This document shows positions 8,602 to 16,168 of a stretch of 64,000 nucleotides of DNA, one piece after another. Location of the stretch: assembly GCF_003952265.1 (NCBI RefSeq), contig NZ_CP034438.1, positions 1,922,001 to 1,986,000 of the forward strand, written 5' to 3'. Under the pieces are notes generated by a model that worked only from the letters and a program-made list of their open reading frames with translations, was not told where the DNA came from and ran no database searches. The position numbers and the translations under genes were made by a program. This DNA comes from Flaviflexus salsibiostraticola. Lineage in GTDB: Bacteria > Actinomycetota > Actinomycetes > Actinomycetales > Actinomycetaceae. Position 1 is the first letter of the stretch, and every line of letters begins with the position of its first letter.

Positions 8602-9363
8602 CTATTCGTGGACGGTCCACCCACCGTCGACAACAAGGTTCTGGCCCGTGATTCCCGTGGTGCTGGGCGAGGAGAGGAAGAGCACCGCATTCGCGACCTC
8701 ATCCATCTCCAGCAGCCGACCAACGGGGATGCGGTCCTGCATGTGGGCGAGCCACTCTTCGTTCTGCAGGTTGTGGGCCGTCATCGGAGTGAGGACATAG
8801 CCCGGGCTGACCGTATTGACGTAGATCCCGTGGCGGGCGCCTGCGACGGCCATGTCCCGTGTGATGGCCTGGATGCCGGCCTTCGTCACCGCGTAGATCA
8901 GATGGCTGCCATCCGTTGTGTGGGCGCGGTGGGAGGCGATGTTGATGATGCGCCCCGACTTCTGCGTGAGCATCTGTCGGTAGCCCGCCTGAGCGACGAA
9001 GAACGCCGCCTTGAGATTCACATCGTTGAGGAGGTCCCATTCCGCCTCGGTGATGTCTTCGTGGGGCGTGCGGTTGGCGAGGCCCGCCGCGTTGACGACG
9101 ACATCGATCCGCTTGTGGTCCTCGACGATGCGGTCCATGGCGCTGCTGATCTGCTTGTTGGAGCGCAGGTCGCATTCGAACGCGTAGGCGCTTCCCGGAC
9201 CGGCGGACGTCAGCTCATCGGCGACGGCGACTGCTTTGTCCTTCTGGACGTCGACGATCGCGACGGTCGCCCCTTCAGCGCAGAGGCGGCGGGCAATCTG
9301 GGAGCCGATCCCGCTGGCGCCACCGGTGACAACGCAGACGTGGTCTGTGAATTGCATGCTCAT
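8602..9363 (-). CDS. Short-chain dehydrogenase/reductase (SDR)
   Basis: The 253-residue classical SDR has the dinucleotide site TGGASGIG (about 13-20), NAAG, and a catalytic triad Ser (IASHRAH), Tyr and Lys (YAVTK) with the normal 13-residue Ser-Tyr spacing. It ends VVDGGWTVHE. It oxidises an alcohol or reduces a ketone with NAD(P). It starts 3 nt after the sugar kinase stop, so it probably works on a polyol or ketose in the same pathway. The substrate is not predictable from sequence. Confidence 0.85.
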   Translation of the reverse strand: MSMQFTDHVCVVTGGASGIGSQIARRLCAEGATVAIVDVQKDKAVAVADELTSAGPGSAYAFECDLRSNKQISSAMDRIVEDHKRIDVVVNAAGLANRTPHEDITEAEWDLLNDVNLKAAFFVAQAGYRQMLTQKSGRIINIASHRAHTTDGSHLIYAVTKAGIQAITRDMAVAGARHGIYVNTVSPGYVLTPMTAHNLQNEEWLAHMQDRIPVGRLLEMDEVANAVLFLSSPSTTGITGQNLVVDGGWTVHE

Positions 9364-9366
9364 CGC

Positions 9367-10923
9367 TCACTTACTCTCGTGAATGTAGCGGAAGTAGCCG
9401 CCGCCGGACAGAGCTTCGTAGCCCTTGACGAAGCGTCCGTACGCCTTGTCGTAGGCCTCGCGGTTCTCGGGGTTCGGCTGGAAGACACCCTTGACGCGCA
9501 CGGCACGGCTGACTGCGTCATCGAGATCCTTGTAGACGCCGAGCCCGACGCCGGCATGGAGGGCAGCGCCGAGGCAGCCAGTTTCGGAAACCTCGAGGGC
9601 TGCGACGGGCACCTGGTACATGTCCGCCTGCATCTGGTTCCATACGTCGGACTGTGTCGCGCCGCCGGCTGCGCGGATCTCCTGGACCTCAACGCCCATG
9701 CTTCGGATCGATTCGAGGTTGTCCCTCATCTCCAGGGTGATTCCCTCCATGACCGCTCGCGCCATCTCGGCCTTCGTCGTTCCGAGGTTGAGTCCGAGGA
9801 AGGCGCCCCGGGCGAAGGAGTCGGCCCGGGGGCCCGACCCAGCTCCCTGCAGGTACGGCAGGAAGGTCAGTCCGTTGGCGCCGGGTGCGACAGACTCGAT
9901 CTGCTTGTTGAGGAGGCGGTAGGGGTTGCCGTCTGTGCCGAGCTCCTTCGCCATGGCGACCTCGAGTGAGCCGAGGGTGTCGCGGAACCAGCGGTAGCTC
10001 GATGCGGAGGCGATGGAGGCGGCCTCCACCGTGTAGTTCTCGGGGCCCGAGTTGTTCTTGACGATGAGAGTCCCGTTGGGGTCGCGCACCGAATCCTCGG
10101 TCGCCACATAGACCGCGCCGTAGGTGCCGATGACCGAGACGGCCGTCCCGTCGTGGACGAGGCCGCCACCTAGCGTCGAGCAGTTCTGGTCCATCGCATC
10201 GACGCAGATGAGCGTGCCCTCGGCGAGACCGGTGAGGAGAGAGATATCGCGGTTGATGGTGCCGACAACGGTTCCCGCCTTGACGATGCGGGGGAGTGAG
10301 ACTCCGGTGAGCCCGATGGCGTCGATGATCTCCTGACTCCAGTCGCCCGCCTCGACGTCGAAGATTCCGGTCCTCGATGCGGTGGCTGTGTCGTTGACGA
10401 ACCAATCCTCGGCACCGAACTCCTTGAGGAAGAAGTCCTGATGGTGGCTGATCTTGACGATCTTCGCCCAGTTCTCGGGCTCGTTGTCCTTGAACCACAT
10501 GTATTTCGTCAGGCACGGGACCGTCGCCGCCGGGTACCCGGAGATCTCGTAGAGGCGATCCGGGTCGATGAACTCTCCTCCGCGGATGCGCTCGACGTAG
10601 TCGACGCCACGGGTGTCCTGCCAGCCGATGAAGGGGCGGATGAGCGCCTCGTCTTTATCGAGGCCGCCGAAGACGGAGCCCTGTGTTGACATGGCCATCG
10701 CCTTGACGTCCTCGGGCTCGACTCCGGCATCGCGGATGGCAGCCCGGCAGGATTCGTACAGAGCCTGTGTCATGTCTTCGGGAATCTGCTCGACCCAGCC
10801 GGGGTTGGGATAGTAGCAGGGATACTCGCGGTAGTCGGATCCGATCATTCTGCCTTCGGTGTCGAAGACGCTGGTCTTGCATCCTGTGGTCCCGGCGTCG
10901 ATGCCGAGGAGGTAAGTAGCCAT
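9367..10923 (-). CDS. FGGY-family carbohydrate kinase
   Basis: The 518-residue kinase opens with the ATPase-fold phosphate loop GIDAGTTGCKTSVFD and has the second-half signature GGATQSDVWNQMQAD plus GCLGAALHAG. Family members phosphorylate xylulose, ribulose, glycerol, erythritol, fuculose or autoinducer-2. The substrate here is not clear, though similarity to xylulokinase-type enzymes is the general impression. The ATG at 10923 has GAGGAG upstream; an earlier in-frame start at 10962 is less likely. It is followed at once by an SDR and preceded by DeoC, a combination suited to breaking down a sugar or polyol. Confidence 0.85.
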   Translation of the reverse strand: MATYLLGIDAGTTGCKTSVFDTEGRMIGSDYREYPCYYPNPGWVEQIPEDMTQALYESCRAAIRDAGVEPEDVKAMAMSTQGSVFGGLDKDEALIRPFIGWQDTRGVDYVERIRGGEFIDPDRLYEISGYPAATVPCLTKYMWFKDNEPENWAKIVKISHHQDFFLKEFGAEDWFVNDTATASRTGIFDVEAGDWSQEIIDAIGLTGVSLPRIVKAGTVVGTINRDISLLTGLAEGTLICVDAMDQNCSTLGGGLVHDGTAVSVIGTYGAVYVATEDSVRDPNGTLIVKNNSGPENYTVEAASIASASSYRWFRDTLGSLEVAMAKELGTDGNPYRLLNKQIESVAPGANGLTFLPYLQGAGSGPRADSFARGAFLGLNLGTTKAEMARAVMEGITLEMRDNLESIRSMGVEVQEIRAAGGATQSDVWNQMQADMYQVPVAALEVSETGCLGAALHAGVGLGVYKDLDDAVSRAVRVKGVFQPNPENREAYDKAYGRFVKGYEALSGGGYFRYIHESK

Positions 10924-11080
10924 GTGGTTCTCCTCTAGAGGTTGTGCATTCGATTTCTGCATGGCGGGGCCGCGCGACAGCGTCGTCGCGAGAGCTCCTG
11001 CCGTGGTGGGGTTGTGCTCTGTTGCGCAGCTACAGTGCGCAGGCTCCGCCTAAGCGGAACCGCCGGGCGTGCGGACGCGG

Positions 11081-11104
11081 GCTGCCAGCGGCGCTGCTGG
11101 CAGC
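11081..11104 (-). terminator. Hairpin between deoC and kinase
   Basis: GCTGCCAGC at 11081-11089 pairs with 11096-11104 around a 6-base loop. It lies just after the stronger 11121-11163 hairpin in the deoC to kinase direction and may reinforce termination or mRNA processing. Confidence 0.45.
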
Positions 11105-11120
11105 TCTGCGTCGAACACGC

Positions 11121-11163
11121 ACCGGATGCACTGCGCGAGGTGTTCCCGCGCAGTGCATCCGGT
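11121..11163 (-). terminator. Strong hairpin directly after deoC
   Basis: A perfect 17-bp stem (11121-11137 with 11147-11163, loop 9) begins 5 bases after the deoC stop. It would end or attenuate transcription between deoC and the kinase, so the kinase and SDR may be expressed at a different level from deoC. Confidence 0.65.
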
Positions 11164-11168
11164 GTGGG

Positions 11169-11870
11169 TTAGACGGTCATCCCGTTGTCGACGTACTCCG
11201 CATACTGCTTGACGAGCTTCGCGGCGGAGCGGGTCCCAATGAGGGAGACCCCGTACTTCTCAATGAGCCAGAGCGAGGCGGGCATCGCGAACGTGCGAGG
11301 CACGCCCGACACCTTGAGCTTCGTCTTCGGGTTCGTGATGTTGTCACGCATGATCTTGACCTGTGCCTCGGTGGGGAAGCCCTCCGAGCCGGTCGCTGTC
11401 TTCACGTAGTCGATGCCCGCGTCGGAGCACATCTTCGTCAGGGTGGCGATCTCTTCGTCGCTGAGGAAGCACACTTCGTAGATGAGCTTGCTGATCGCCC
11501 CACCCTGGCAGCGTTCGACGAGGCCCGCGAGCTCCTTCTCGACCAGCGCGTAGTTCTTGTCGCGCAGTGCGCCGATGTTGAGAACCATGTCGACGGCGGT
11601 CGCTCCGAGCTCCAGACCCTCGTCGATCTCAGCGAACTTCATCGCGGTCGACGTGGCGCCATAGGGGAATGAGATCGCGGTGCCGACGTGGACATCCGAT
11701 CCGGCGAGCACTTCGGCGACGACAGGGGTCCAGTACGAGTTGGTGTAGCAGGCCGCCACGTTCGCATCCCGTGCACCCTGCGCATGTTCGCGGATGTCCT
11801 TCTCGGTCGAGCTCTGAAGATGCAGTGCCATGTCGAAGTGCTTGGCATATTCCGCGACGCTTAACGTCAT
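11169..11870 (-). CDS. deoC: Deoxyribose-phosphate aldolase (DeoC family)
   Basis: The 233-residue class I aldolase cleaves 2-deoxyribose-5-phosphate to glyceraldehyde-3-phosphate and acetaldehyde. It keeps the Schiff-base Lys157 in VKTATG, Asp94 in AVDMVLNIGAL and the helper Lys186 in LKVSGVPRT. SGVPRT replaces the usual SGGIRT, so the substrate could differ somewhat. AAAGGAGAAGG precedes the ATG. It is first in a minus-strand cluster with an FGGY kinase and an SDR rather than with nucleoside phosphorylase genes, which argues for sugar catabolism rather than nucleoside salvage. Confidence 0.85.
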   Translation of the reverse strand: MTLSVAEYAKHFDMALHLQSSTEKDIREHAQGARDANVAACYTNSYWTPVVAEVLAGSDVHVGTAISFPYGATSTAMKFAEIDEGLELGATAVDMVLNIGALRDKNYALVEKELAGLVERCQGGAISKLIYEVCFLSDEEIATLTKMCSDAGIDYVKTATGSEGFPTEAQVKIMRDNITNPKTKLKVSGVPRTFAMPASLWLIEKYGVSLIGTRSAAKLVKQYAEYVDNGMTV

Positions 11871-12191
11871 GTTCCTTCTCCTTTGAAAGAATCAGTGTTC
11901 ATCTGGCCGGTGTCCCGGACCTTAGGGTGATCATATCGCCTATACAAGTATAGTCAAGCGCGTACAGGATGTCCCTGATAGTGAGACGGTGCCGCCGATT
12001 CTGAGCGGGTGAGCATCACGCCGCAGGTTTAGTGCCTTCGGTGTGGCCTCAGCATCGCACCGTCGACGGGTGGATCGGTGGGTTGTCCACAGGGCAGGAC
12101 CGCGCGACGGTGTCGGCTCGCCGGGGCAGGTGGCACGCTGGCGCCGCGTTGGGAGGACTGACGACCGAGGAGCTTCTCAAGTCGTACCCTC
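11871..12191. other. Upstream region of deoC
   Basis: This gap lies between deoC and the BrkB-like gene. It holds the CTATAC-GTATAG palindrome (11940-11953) and a lone DnaA-box-like TTGTCCACA at 12083-12091. No convincing gene or terminator was seen in the rest. Confidence 0.4.
11940..11953. promoter_or_regulatory. Candidate operator upstream of deoC
   Basis: CTATAC-AA-GTATAG is a perfect 6-bp inverted repeat about 70 nt before the deoC start in an otherwise GC-rich area. Its size and AT content fit a GntR- or LacI-type operator. No regulator gene is adjacent, so the pairing is inference. Confidence 0.45.
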
Positions 12192-13379
12192 CTAGGGGGC
12201 GGGGCGGCTTCCGCCTCTCGATTCGTCGGCCGGGTTCGCGCCGCCCAGGTCCGCGCTTCGAGTCGACTCTCCACCGGACCGTTCGCTCGCCGCGTTCTCA
12301 CGCAGGTCACGTCCGTCCCGGATGAGCTCGTCCTGCTTCTCCCTCTGCTTGTACACCTTCTTCGTGTCGCGCGGGGGCAGCTGGATGGAGTCTTCGGCCT
12401 CGATTCCACTCTGCAGCTGACGTGCGCGCTCAACCTCGGCATCGATCTCCAACCCGAGCAGGATCATGATGTTGAAGATCCACAGCGCGAACAGCAGTGC
12501 CATGACGGAGCCGATGGCTCCGTAGGAGCTGTAGCTCGCGAAGGAGGAGAAGTAGAAGTAGAGGGCGATGGCGGCGACGATGATGCCGAGGATGGCGACG
12601 GCCGAGCCGATTGTCACCCACTTGAATTTCGGCATCCGCACATTCGGCGTGAAGTAGTAGAGCACGGCGATGATGACGATGACGAGGGCGAGGATGACCG
12701 GCCACTTGATCCATGCCCAGATCGGCAGGAACGTGCTCGTGAGGAAGTTGAGGACCGAGGTCAACCCAAGAGGTTCTGCAACGGGCCCGAGCAGGCCGTC
12801 GACGATTGTCTCATTGAGGGCAATCGAGACGAGGATGAGGACGGCGCCGACGAACATGGCGAGGGTCGTGAGCAGCATGGTGCCGGTCTTCTTGACGAAG
12901 CCGCGACCCTCCTCCCGCTCGTAGATGATGTTCGATGATCGCGCGAAGGCCTTGACGTAGGCGGATGCCGCCCAGAGGGCGGTGGCGATGCCGACGATGA
13001 GGGCGATGATGCCGCCGGATGCTGAGCCCGAGACGCTCGTGACGAGGTCCATGACGAGACTCTGATAATCATCGGGGACGTTGGCGCTGACGAAGTCTTC
13101 AACCGCTGTCGTCACCGAGGAGGCATTCGAGGACAGGACAAGGGTGATGAGGGAGAAGATGACGAGCAGAGAGGGCGCGAGCGAGAGCACCGTGAAGTAC
13201 GTGAGCATGGCCGCCAGGTCCGTGCCGCGGTCCGAGACGAACTCCTGGACTGCCCTCGTGAGGCCATAGCGCCACGAGCTCTTGTCGAGGTGCGGCGGTG
13301 AATCCGGCTTCCTGTCACTGTCGGGCGCGGGCGCGTCCTCTGCCTCAATGGTCCGATCAATATTCTCGCGGTTCGCCAT
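12192..13379 (-). CDS. YihY/BrkB-family inner membrane protein
   Basis: The 395-residue protein has a charged N-terminal tail of about 45 residues, then six hydrophobic helices including the family pattern AMLTYFTVLSLAPSLLVIFSL and SYGAIGSVMALLFALWIFNIMILLG, and a long charged C-terminal tail. Members were once called ribonuclease BN, but are now treated as transport-like membrane proteins of unknown substrate. The mainly Arg/Asp/Glu C-terminal 70 residues are longer than in many members. Position just upstream of deoC in the same direction probably reflects chance. Confidence 0.82.
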   Translation of the reverse strand: MANRENIDRTIEAEDAPAPDSDRKPDSPPHLDKSSWRYGLTRAVQEFVSDRGTDLAAMLTYFTVLSLAPSLLVIFSLITLVLSSNASSVTTAVEDFVSANVPDDYQSLVMDLVTSVSGSASGGIIALIVGIATALWAASAYVKAFARSSNIIYEREEGRGFVKKTGTMLLTTLAMFVGAVLILVSIALNETIVDGLLGPVAEPLGLTSVLNFLTSTFLPIWAWIKWPVILALVIVIIAVLYYFTPNVRMPKFKWVTIGSAVAILGIIVAAIALYFYFSSFASYSSYGAIGSVMALLFALWIFNIMILLGLEIDAEVERARQLQSGIEAEDSIQLPPRDTKKVYKQREKQDELIRDGRDLRENAASERSGGESTRSADLGGANPADESRGGSRPAP

Positions 13380-13440
13380 CTCTCTCCTCCTTCATGAGGT
13401 GCTGGGGCTGCGGGCAGCGGTCCACAGCCCCAGCCTCGAA

Positions 13441-14025
13441 CTAGAAGCGCTCATCCTTCACGCGGTGACCGGCTCTCTTCGTCTCATCCTGAAGGTGCGA
13501 GGCGTGGCCCTGCCCCTGCGCCTTCACCTCCTGGGCGCCCTCGGCGGCGCGGCTCTGGACGGCTTTCGCGGCCTGCTCAGCCTGAGGCTTGAGGTGCCCG
13601 CCCGCCTCCTGGGCAATGCTCTTGGCCTCCTCGACCATCGGCTCCGAGTGCTCCTTCACCGCCTGAGCCGCGTCCTGCTCGGCCCTGCTGGCGGGTATCA
13701 GCGAACCGACGAGCCATCCGGCGCCGAAGGCGACGAGGCCCGCGGCGAATGGGTTGCCGCGCGTGCGACTCTTGACGCTGCCGGGGGCTCGCCCAACCGC
13801 ATCTCCCGCCTGATGGGCGAGGTCCGCCGTTCGGTCCCTTACTCCCGGACCTCTGCTCGAGCCCATGACGGACTCGCGGACGTGGTCGACTCGTTCACGG
13901 ATCCTGTCTGTCTGTCGACCGACTGCCCTCGACGGGCTCACCTTTTCTGCGAGGGCGTCGACATCGTGGCCGACCTCGGCCCGAGTGCGATCGATCTCAG
14001 CTCTGATCTCGTTGGGATCACTCAT
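13441..14025 (-). CDS. DUF3618-domain protein
   Basis: The 194-residue protein begins MSDPNEIRAEIDRTRAEVGHD, matching the actinobacterial DUF3618 signature (E-I-R-x-E-I-x-x-T-R). Basic heptad-like helices follow, then one glycine-rich membrane helix (about 92-110, FAAGLVAFGAGWLVGSLI) and an Ala/Glu/Gln-rich amphipathic C-terminus. It probably associates with the membrane. Its ATG overlaps the stop of the holin-X gene by 4 nt. The function is unknown, although such genes often sit in envelope-stress clusters. Confidence 0.75.
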   Translation of the reverse strand: MSDPNEIRAEIDRTRAEVGHDVDALAEKVSPSRAVGRQTDRIRERVDHVRESVMGSSRGPGVRDRTADLAHQAGDAVGRAPGSVKSRTRGNPFAAGLVAFGAGWLVGSLIPASRAEQDAAQAVKEHSEPMVEEAKSIAQEAGGHLKPQAEQAAKAVQSRAAEGAQEVKAQGQGHASHLQDETKRAGHRVKDERF

Positions 14026-14468
14026 GGTGTCTGCTCCTTCGGATTCATGGTCGGGGGAATGTCTTGAAGGCTCTCCTGCGTCTTCGGCAGGCCCTTGATC
14101 TCGTCCATCTGCTTCTTGCCGAGCCAGACGAGGACGGCGGCCGCGATCGCCCAGAGTAGGGCGACGATGAGGGCAGCCCAGCCGGCATGCATGCCACTGG
14201 CGAGGGCCCACATGAGGGCGGTGGAAAGGAAGATGAGGAAGAGCAGGGCGGCGACTGCTCCTCCTGCGAACATCCCGATCCCGCTCCCCGCGCGCTTCGC
14301 TGACTCGGTCGCCTCAGCCTTCGCCAGGGCAACCTCCTGCCGCATGAGGATGCTGAGGTTCTCGGTCAGGCGCGAGAAGAGCTCGCCGAGGGATTCGTTC
14401 CGTGCGCGGATTTCGGCCTCTGAATCGCCCGCGGGGACCGCGCCGTGACCGGCGTCCATCGCACTCAT
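14022..14468 (-). CDS. Actinobacterial holin-X / DUF1469-type membrane protein
   Basis: The 148-residue protein has an N-terminal amphipathic helix with the family motif LSILMRQEVALAKAEATESAKRAG split by a turn, then two close membrane helices (about 66-85 and 93-112) and a short tail. Despite the phage-holin family name these are chromosomal actinobacterial proteins of unknown role. It overlaps both neighbours by 4 nt, so the three genes are translationally coupled. Confidence 0.75.
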   Translation of the reverse strand: MSAMDAGHGAVPAGDSEAEIRARNESLGELFSRLTENLSILMRQEVALAKAEATESAKRAGSGIGMFAGGAVAALLFLIFLSTALMWALASGMHAGWAALIVALLWAIAAAVLVWLGKKQMDEIKGLPKTQESLQDIPPTMNPKEQTP

Positions 14469-15175
14469 GCGTTCCGCCCCCTGTCTCCCGTACCGAGGAT
14501 GTCGTCGCCGGGGCGCGGCTCGCCCCCGTAGTCACTCGTGGGCTCCACTCGCGAGCCGGTCCCAACTGGGCCAGGGCCGGGCCTGGGCGCTCCTGCCAGG
14601 GTTGGGTCGACGATCGGTGCAGATTCGCCGCCGTAATCCGATGTCGGCTCGAACCGGGTCCGGGTGCCGGTGTCGGCCGTGGAGTCGTGACTGCCGACTG
14701 AGTCATCACTGTCGGTGAATCCCCGCGTGAGTCGGCCAGCGGCGATGCCGAGGCCGGCCGCGATCGCGAGGAAGAGACCCGGGCGGCGTGACGCGAACCG
14801 GCGGACGTCGCCGAGCAGCTCGCGCGGCTCCTTCGTCTCGAGCTGGTGGGTGAGGCGCTGAGCGCGATCCGCCGCCTGTGAGACAAGTTGGTTGACCATC
14901 TCGGATTCCGGGCGCTCCCCGCGCGAAATCCGCTGGAGATCGTCCGACACGGTGCGGGAATGCTCAGCGAGGCGGCTCTGCTGCGTCGAGGCCTGGGCGG
15001 ACACTTCGTCGCTCAGCGACGAGGCGAGCGACTTCGCCTGCCCCTTGGCCTCTGCAGCAACTGCGTGCGCCTGCTCCTTGACACTTCCGCCCATGTCCTT
15101 CGCGGCGTGTGCCGCCTCTGTCTTCACGTGCTCGGCTTCGTGACCCATCTTGGCTGCTTCAGAATTGTCATTCAT
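14465..15175 (-). CDS. Ala-rich coiled-coil membrane protein of the DUF3618/holin-X operon
   Basis: The 236-residue protein is helical and rich in Ala, Gln, Glu and His over residues 1-85, resembling LEA-like or CsbD-like stress proteins. A short helix RPGLFLAIAAGLGIAAGRL (about 133-151) follows, then a disordered tail with a repeated motif (R-x-EPTSDYGGE, twice). I do not recognise a named family. The ATG at 15175 begins MNDNSEAAK, and the gene end overlaps the holin-X start by 4 nt. The repeated SDYGGE tail may be a binding motif. Confidence 0.65.
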   Translation of the reverse strand: MNDNSEAAKMGHEAEHVKTEAAHAAKDMGGSVKEQAHAVAAEAKGQAKSLASSLSDEVSAQASTQQSRLAEHSRTVSDDLQRISRGERPESEMVNQLVSQAADRAQRLTHQLETKEPRELLGDVRRFASRRPGLFLAIAAGLGIAAGRLTRGFTDSDDSVGSHDSTADTGTRTRFEPTSDYGGESAPIVDPTLAGAPRPGPGPVGTGSRVEPTSDYGGEPRPGDDILGTGDRGRNA

Positions 15176-15209
15176 GATTCGTCCTTCGTATTGGGGTTGA
15201 CGGTGGCGA

Positions 15210-15755
15210 TCAGAGATCGCGGCGATCGGCCCCGCCGTCGACGGCGCGATCCGTGGCGTCGCGGTCGAGCAGGGTCTCGTCGCGGCTGGCGGAGTCTTGG
15301 TCGGGATACGTGTGTCTGCGCAGGCGCGCCCGGTCGGAGAGCTCCCGATCGGCTGCGCCGGTCGTGCCGACGTGTCCGCGCGGTCCAGAACGGTCAGCGG
15401 GGGAATCCAGCGGGGTGTCCCGGCCAGTCGCATCGGGACCGCTGTAGTCGAGGCCGTAGTGATCCCAGATCCGGCGCTCTTCGCTGTGGTCGATCGGCCC
15501 ATCGGCGTCAATGTTCGGAGCGTCCTTGATGAAGCTCTTCTCGTGGGGGACCGTGAGGCCGTCCGCAGACCAGCGCGCGTCCGCAAGTGGAACGAACGTC
15601 TCCTTCATCCCGAAGAAGCCGGTGCGCACGGTGACGAATGTGGGTTTGCTGCTCGTCGCGTCGAGGTAGACCTGTTCAACCTTGCCGACCTTGTCGCCGT
15701 TCGCATCGAACACCACGGCATCCCGCAGCCTGTCGATTGAGGTGACATCGTTCAT
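15210..15755 (-). CDS. PRC-barrel domain protein
   Basis: In the 181-residue protein, residues 8-75 form a PRC-barrel (VFDANGDKVGKVEQVYLDATSSKPTF is broken by a turn, then FVTVRTGFFGMKETFVPL). The remaining 105 residues are charged and disordered (Asp/Arg/Ser repeats). PRC-barrels mediate protein or RNA contacts, as in RimM and photosynthetic reaction centre H. It is the first gene of the operon that ends with DUF3618, with 34 bases before the next start. The ATG at 15755 has GGAGAGG upstream. Confidence 0.8.
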   Translation of the reverse strand: MNDVTSIDRLRDAVVFDANGDKVGKVEQVYLDATSSKPTFVTVRTGFFGMKETFVPLADARWSADGLTVPHEKSFIKDAPNIDADGPIDHSEERRIWDHYGLDYSGPDATGRDTPLDSPADRSGPRGHVGTTGAADRELSDRARLRRHTYPDQDSASRDETLLDRDATDRAVDGGADRRDL

Positions 15756-16120
15756 GAGCCTCTCCTTCTTCTCTTCACGCAGAGCCTCTGCGTGACCTGC
15801 GCTACATTGAGGATTCGGCAAGTGTGGGCCTATGACCAGCGACGATGCAATTTATGCTGGTCAGGTCCGGAGGAATTTCCAAGGGAAGATCCGTCGAATG
15901 TCCAGAGTGCCGCGTTGCCTGGATGGGACCTGGTGGCCGTCTGTGAGCGTGAAGTACTCGATCGGCCTCCGGTTGCATCATCGCGGTCAGCGCCGTTCTC
16001 GAACGTCGAGGCGGAGAGCAGGTGCCAACGTGGATGGTTCGCCGACGGGTGCGTGAGGAAGCGCGGCAGACGGGACGCGCGACGACGCGCACGCTCGCAG
16101 GCGGACTGGCGGTCGAAGAC
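15756..16120. other. Intergenic region upstream of the PRC-barrel operon
   Basis: These 365 bases contain the presumed promoter of the minus-strand PRC-barrel operon. GACCAGC near 15835 and GCTGGTC near 15856 could form a weak hairpin in the leader. I see no coding sequence with plausible residue composition. Confidence 0.35.
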
Positions 16121-16154
16121 AAAAAAATATGCACTGTCGATGACAGTGCATATT
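16121..16154 (-). terminator. Rho-independent terminator of the DEAD-box helicase
   Basis: AATATGCACTGTC at 16126-16138 pairs perfectly with 16142-16154 around a 3-base loop. Read on the minus strand the stem is followed by seven T, a classical intrinsic terminator. Confidence 0.9.
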
Positions 16155-16168
16155 TCGATGATCAGAGG

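Noticed and set aside
12083..12091. DnaA-box-like TTGTCCACA
   Set aside because: It is a single copy with no cluster, no AT-rich stretch and no dnaA or dnaN nearby, so it does not mark an origin.
12032..12325. A 97-codon plus-strand frame upstream of deoC
   Set aside because: It overlaps the end of the BrkB-like gene antisense, is Arg/Gly-rich, and has no ribosome site or known motif.
15802..16134. A 110-codon minus-strand frame in the gap before the PRC-barrel operon
   Set aside because: It runs through the T-tract of the helicase terminator and has shadow-like Arg/Pro/Ser composition, so it is unlikely to be a gene.
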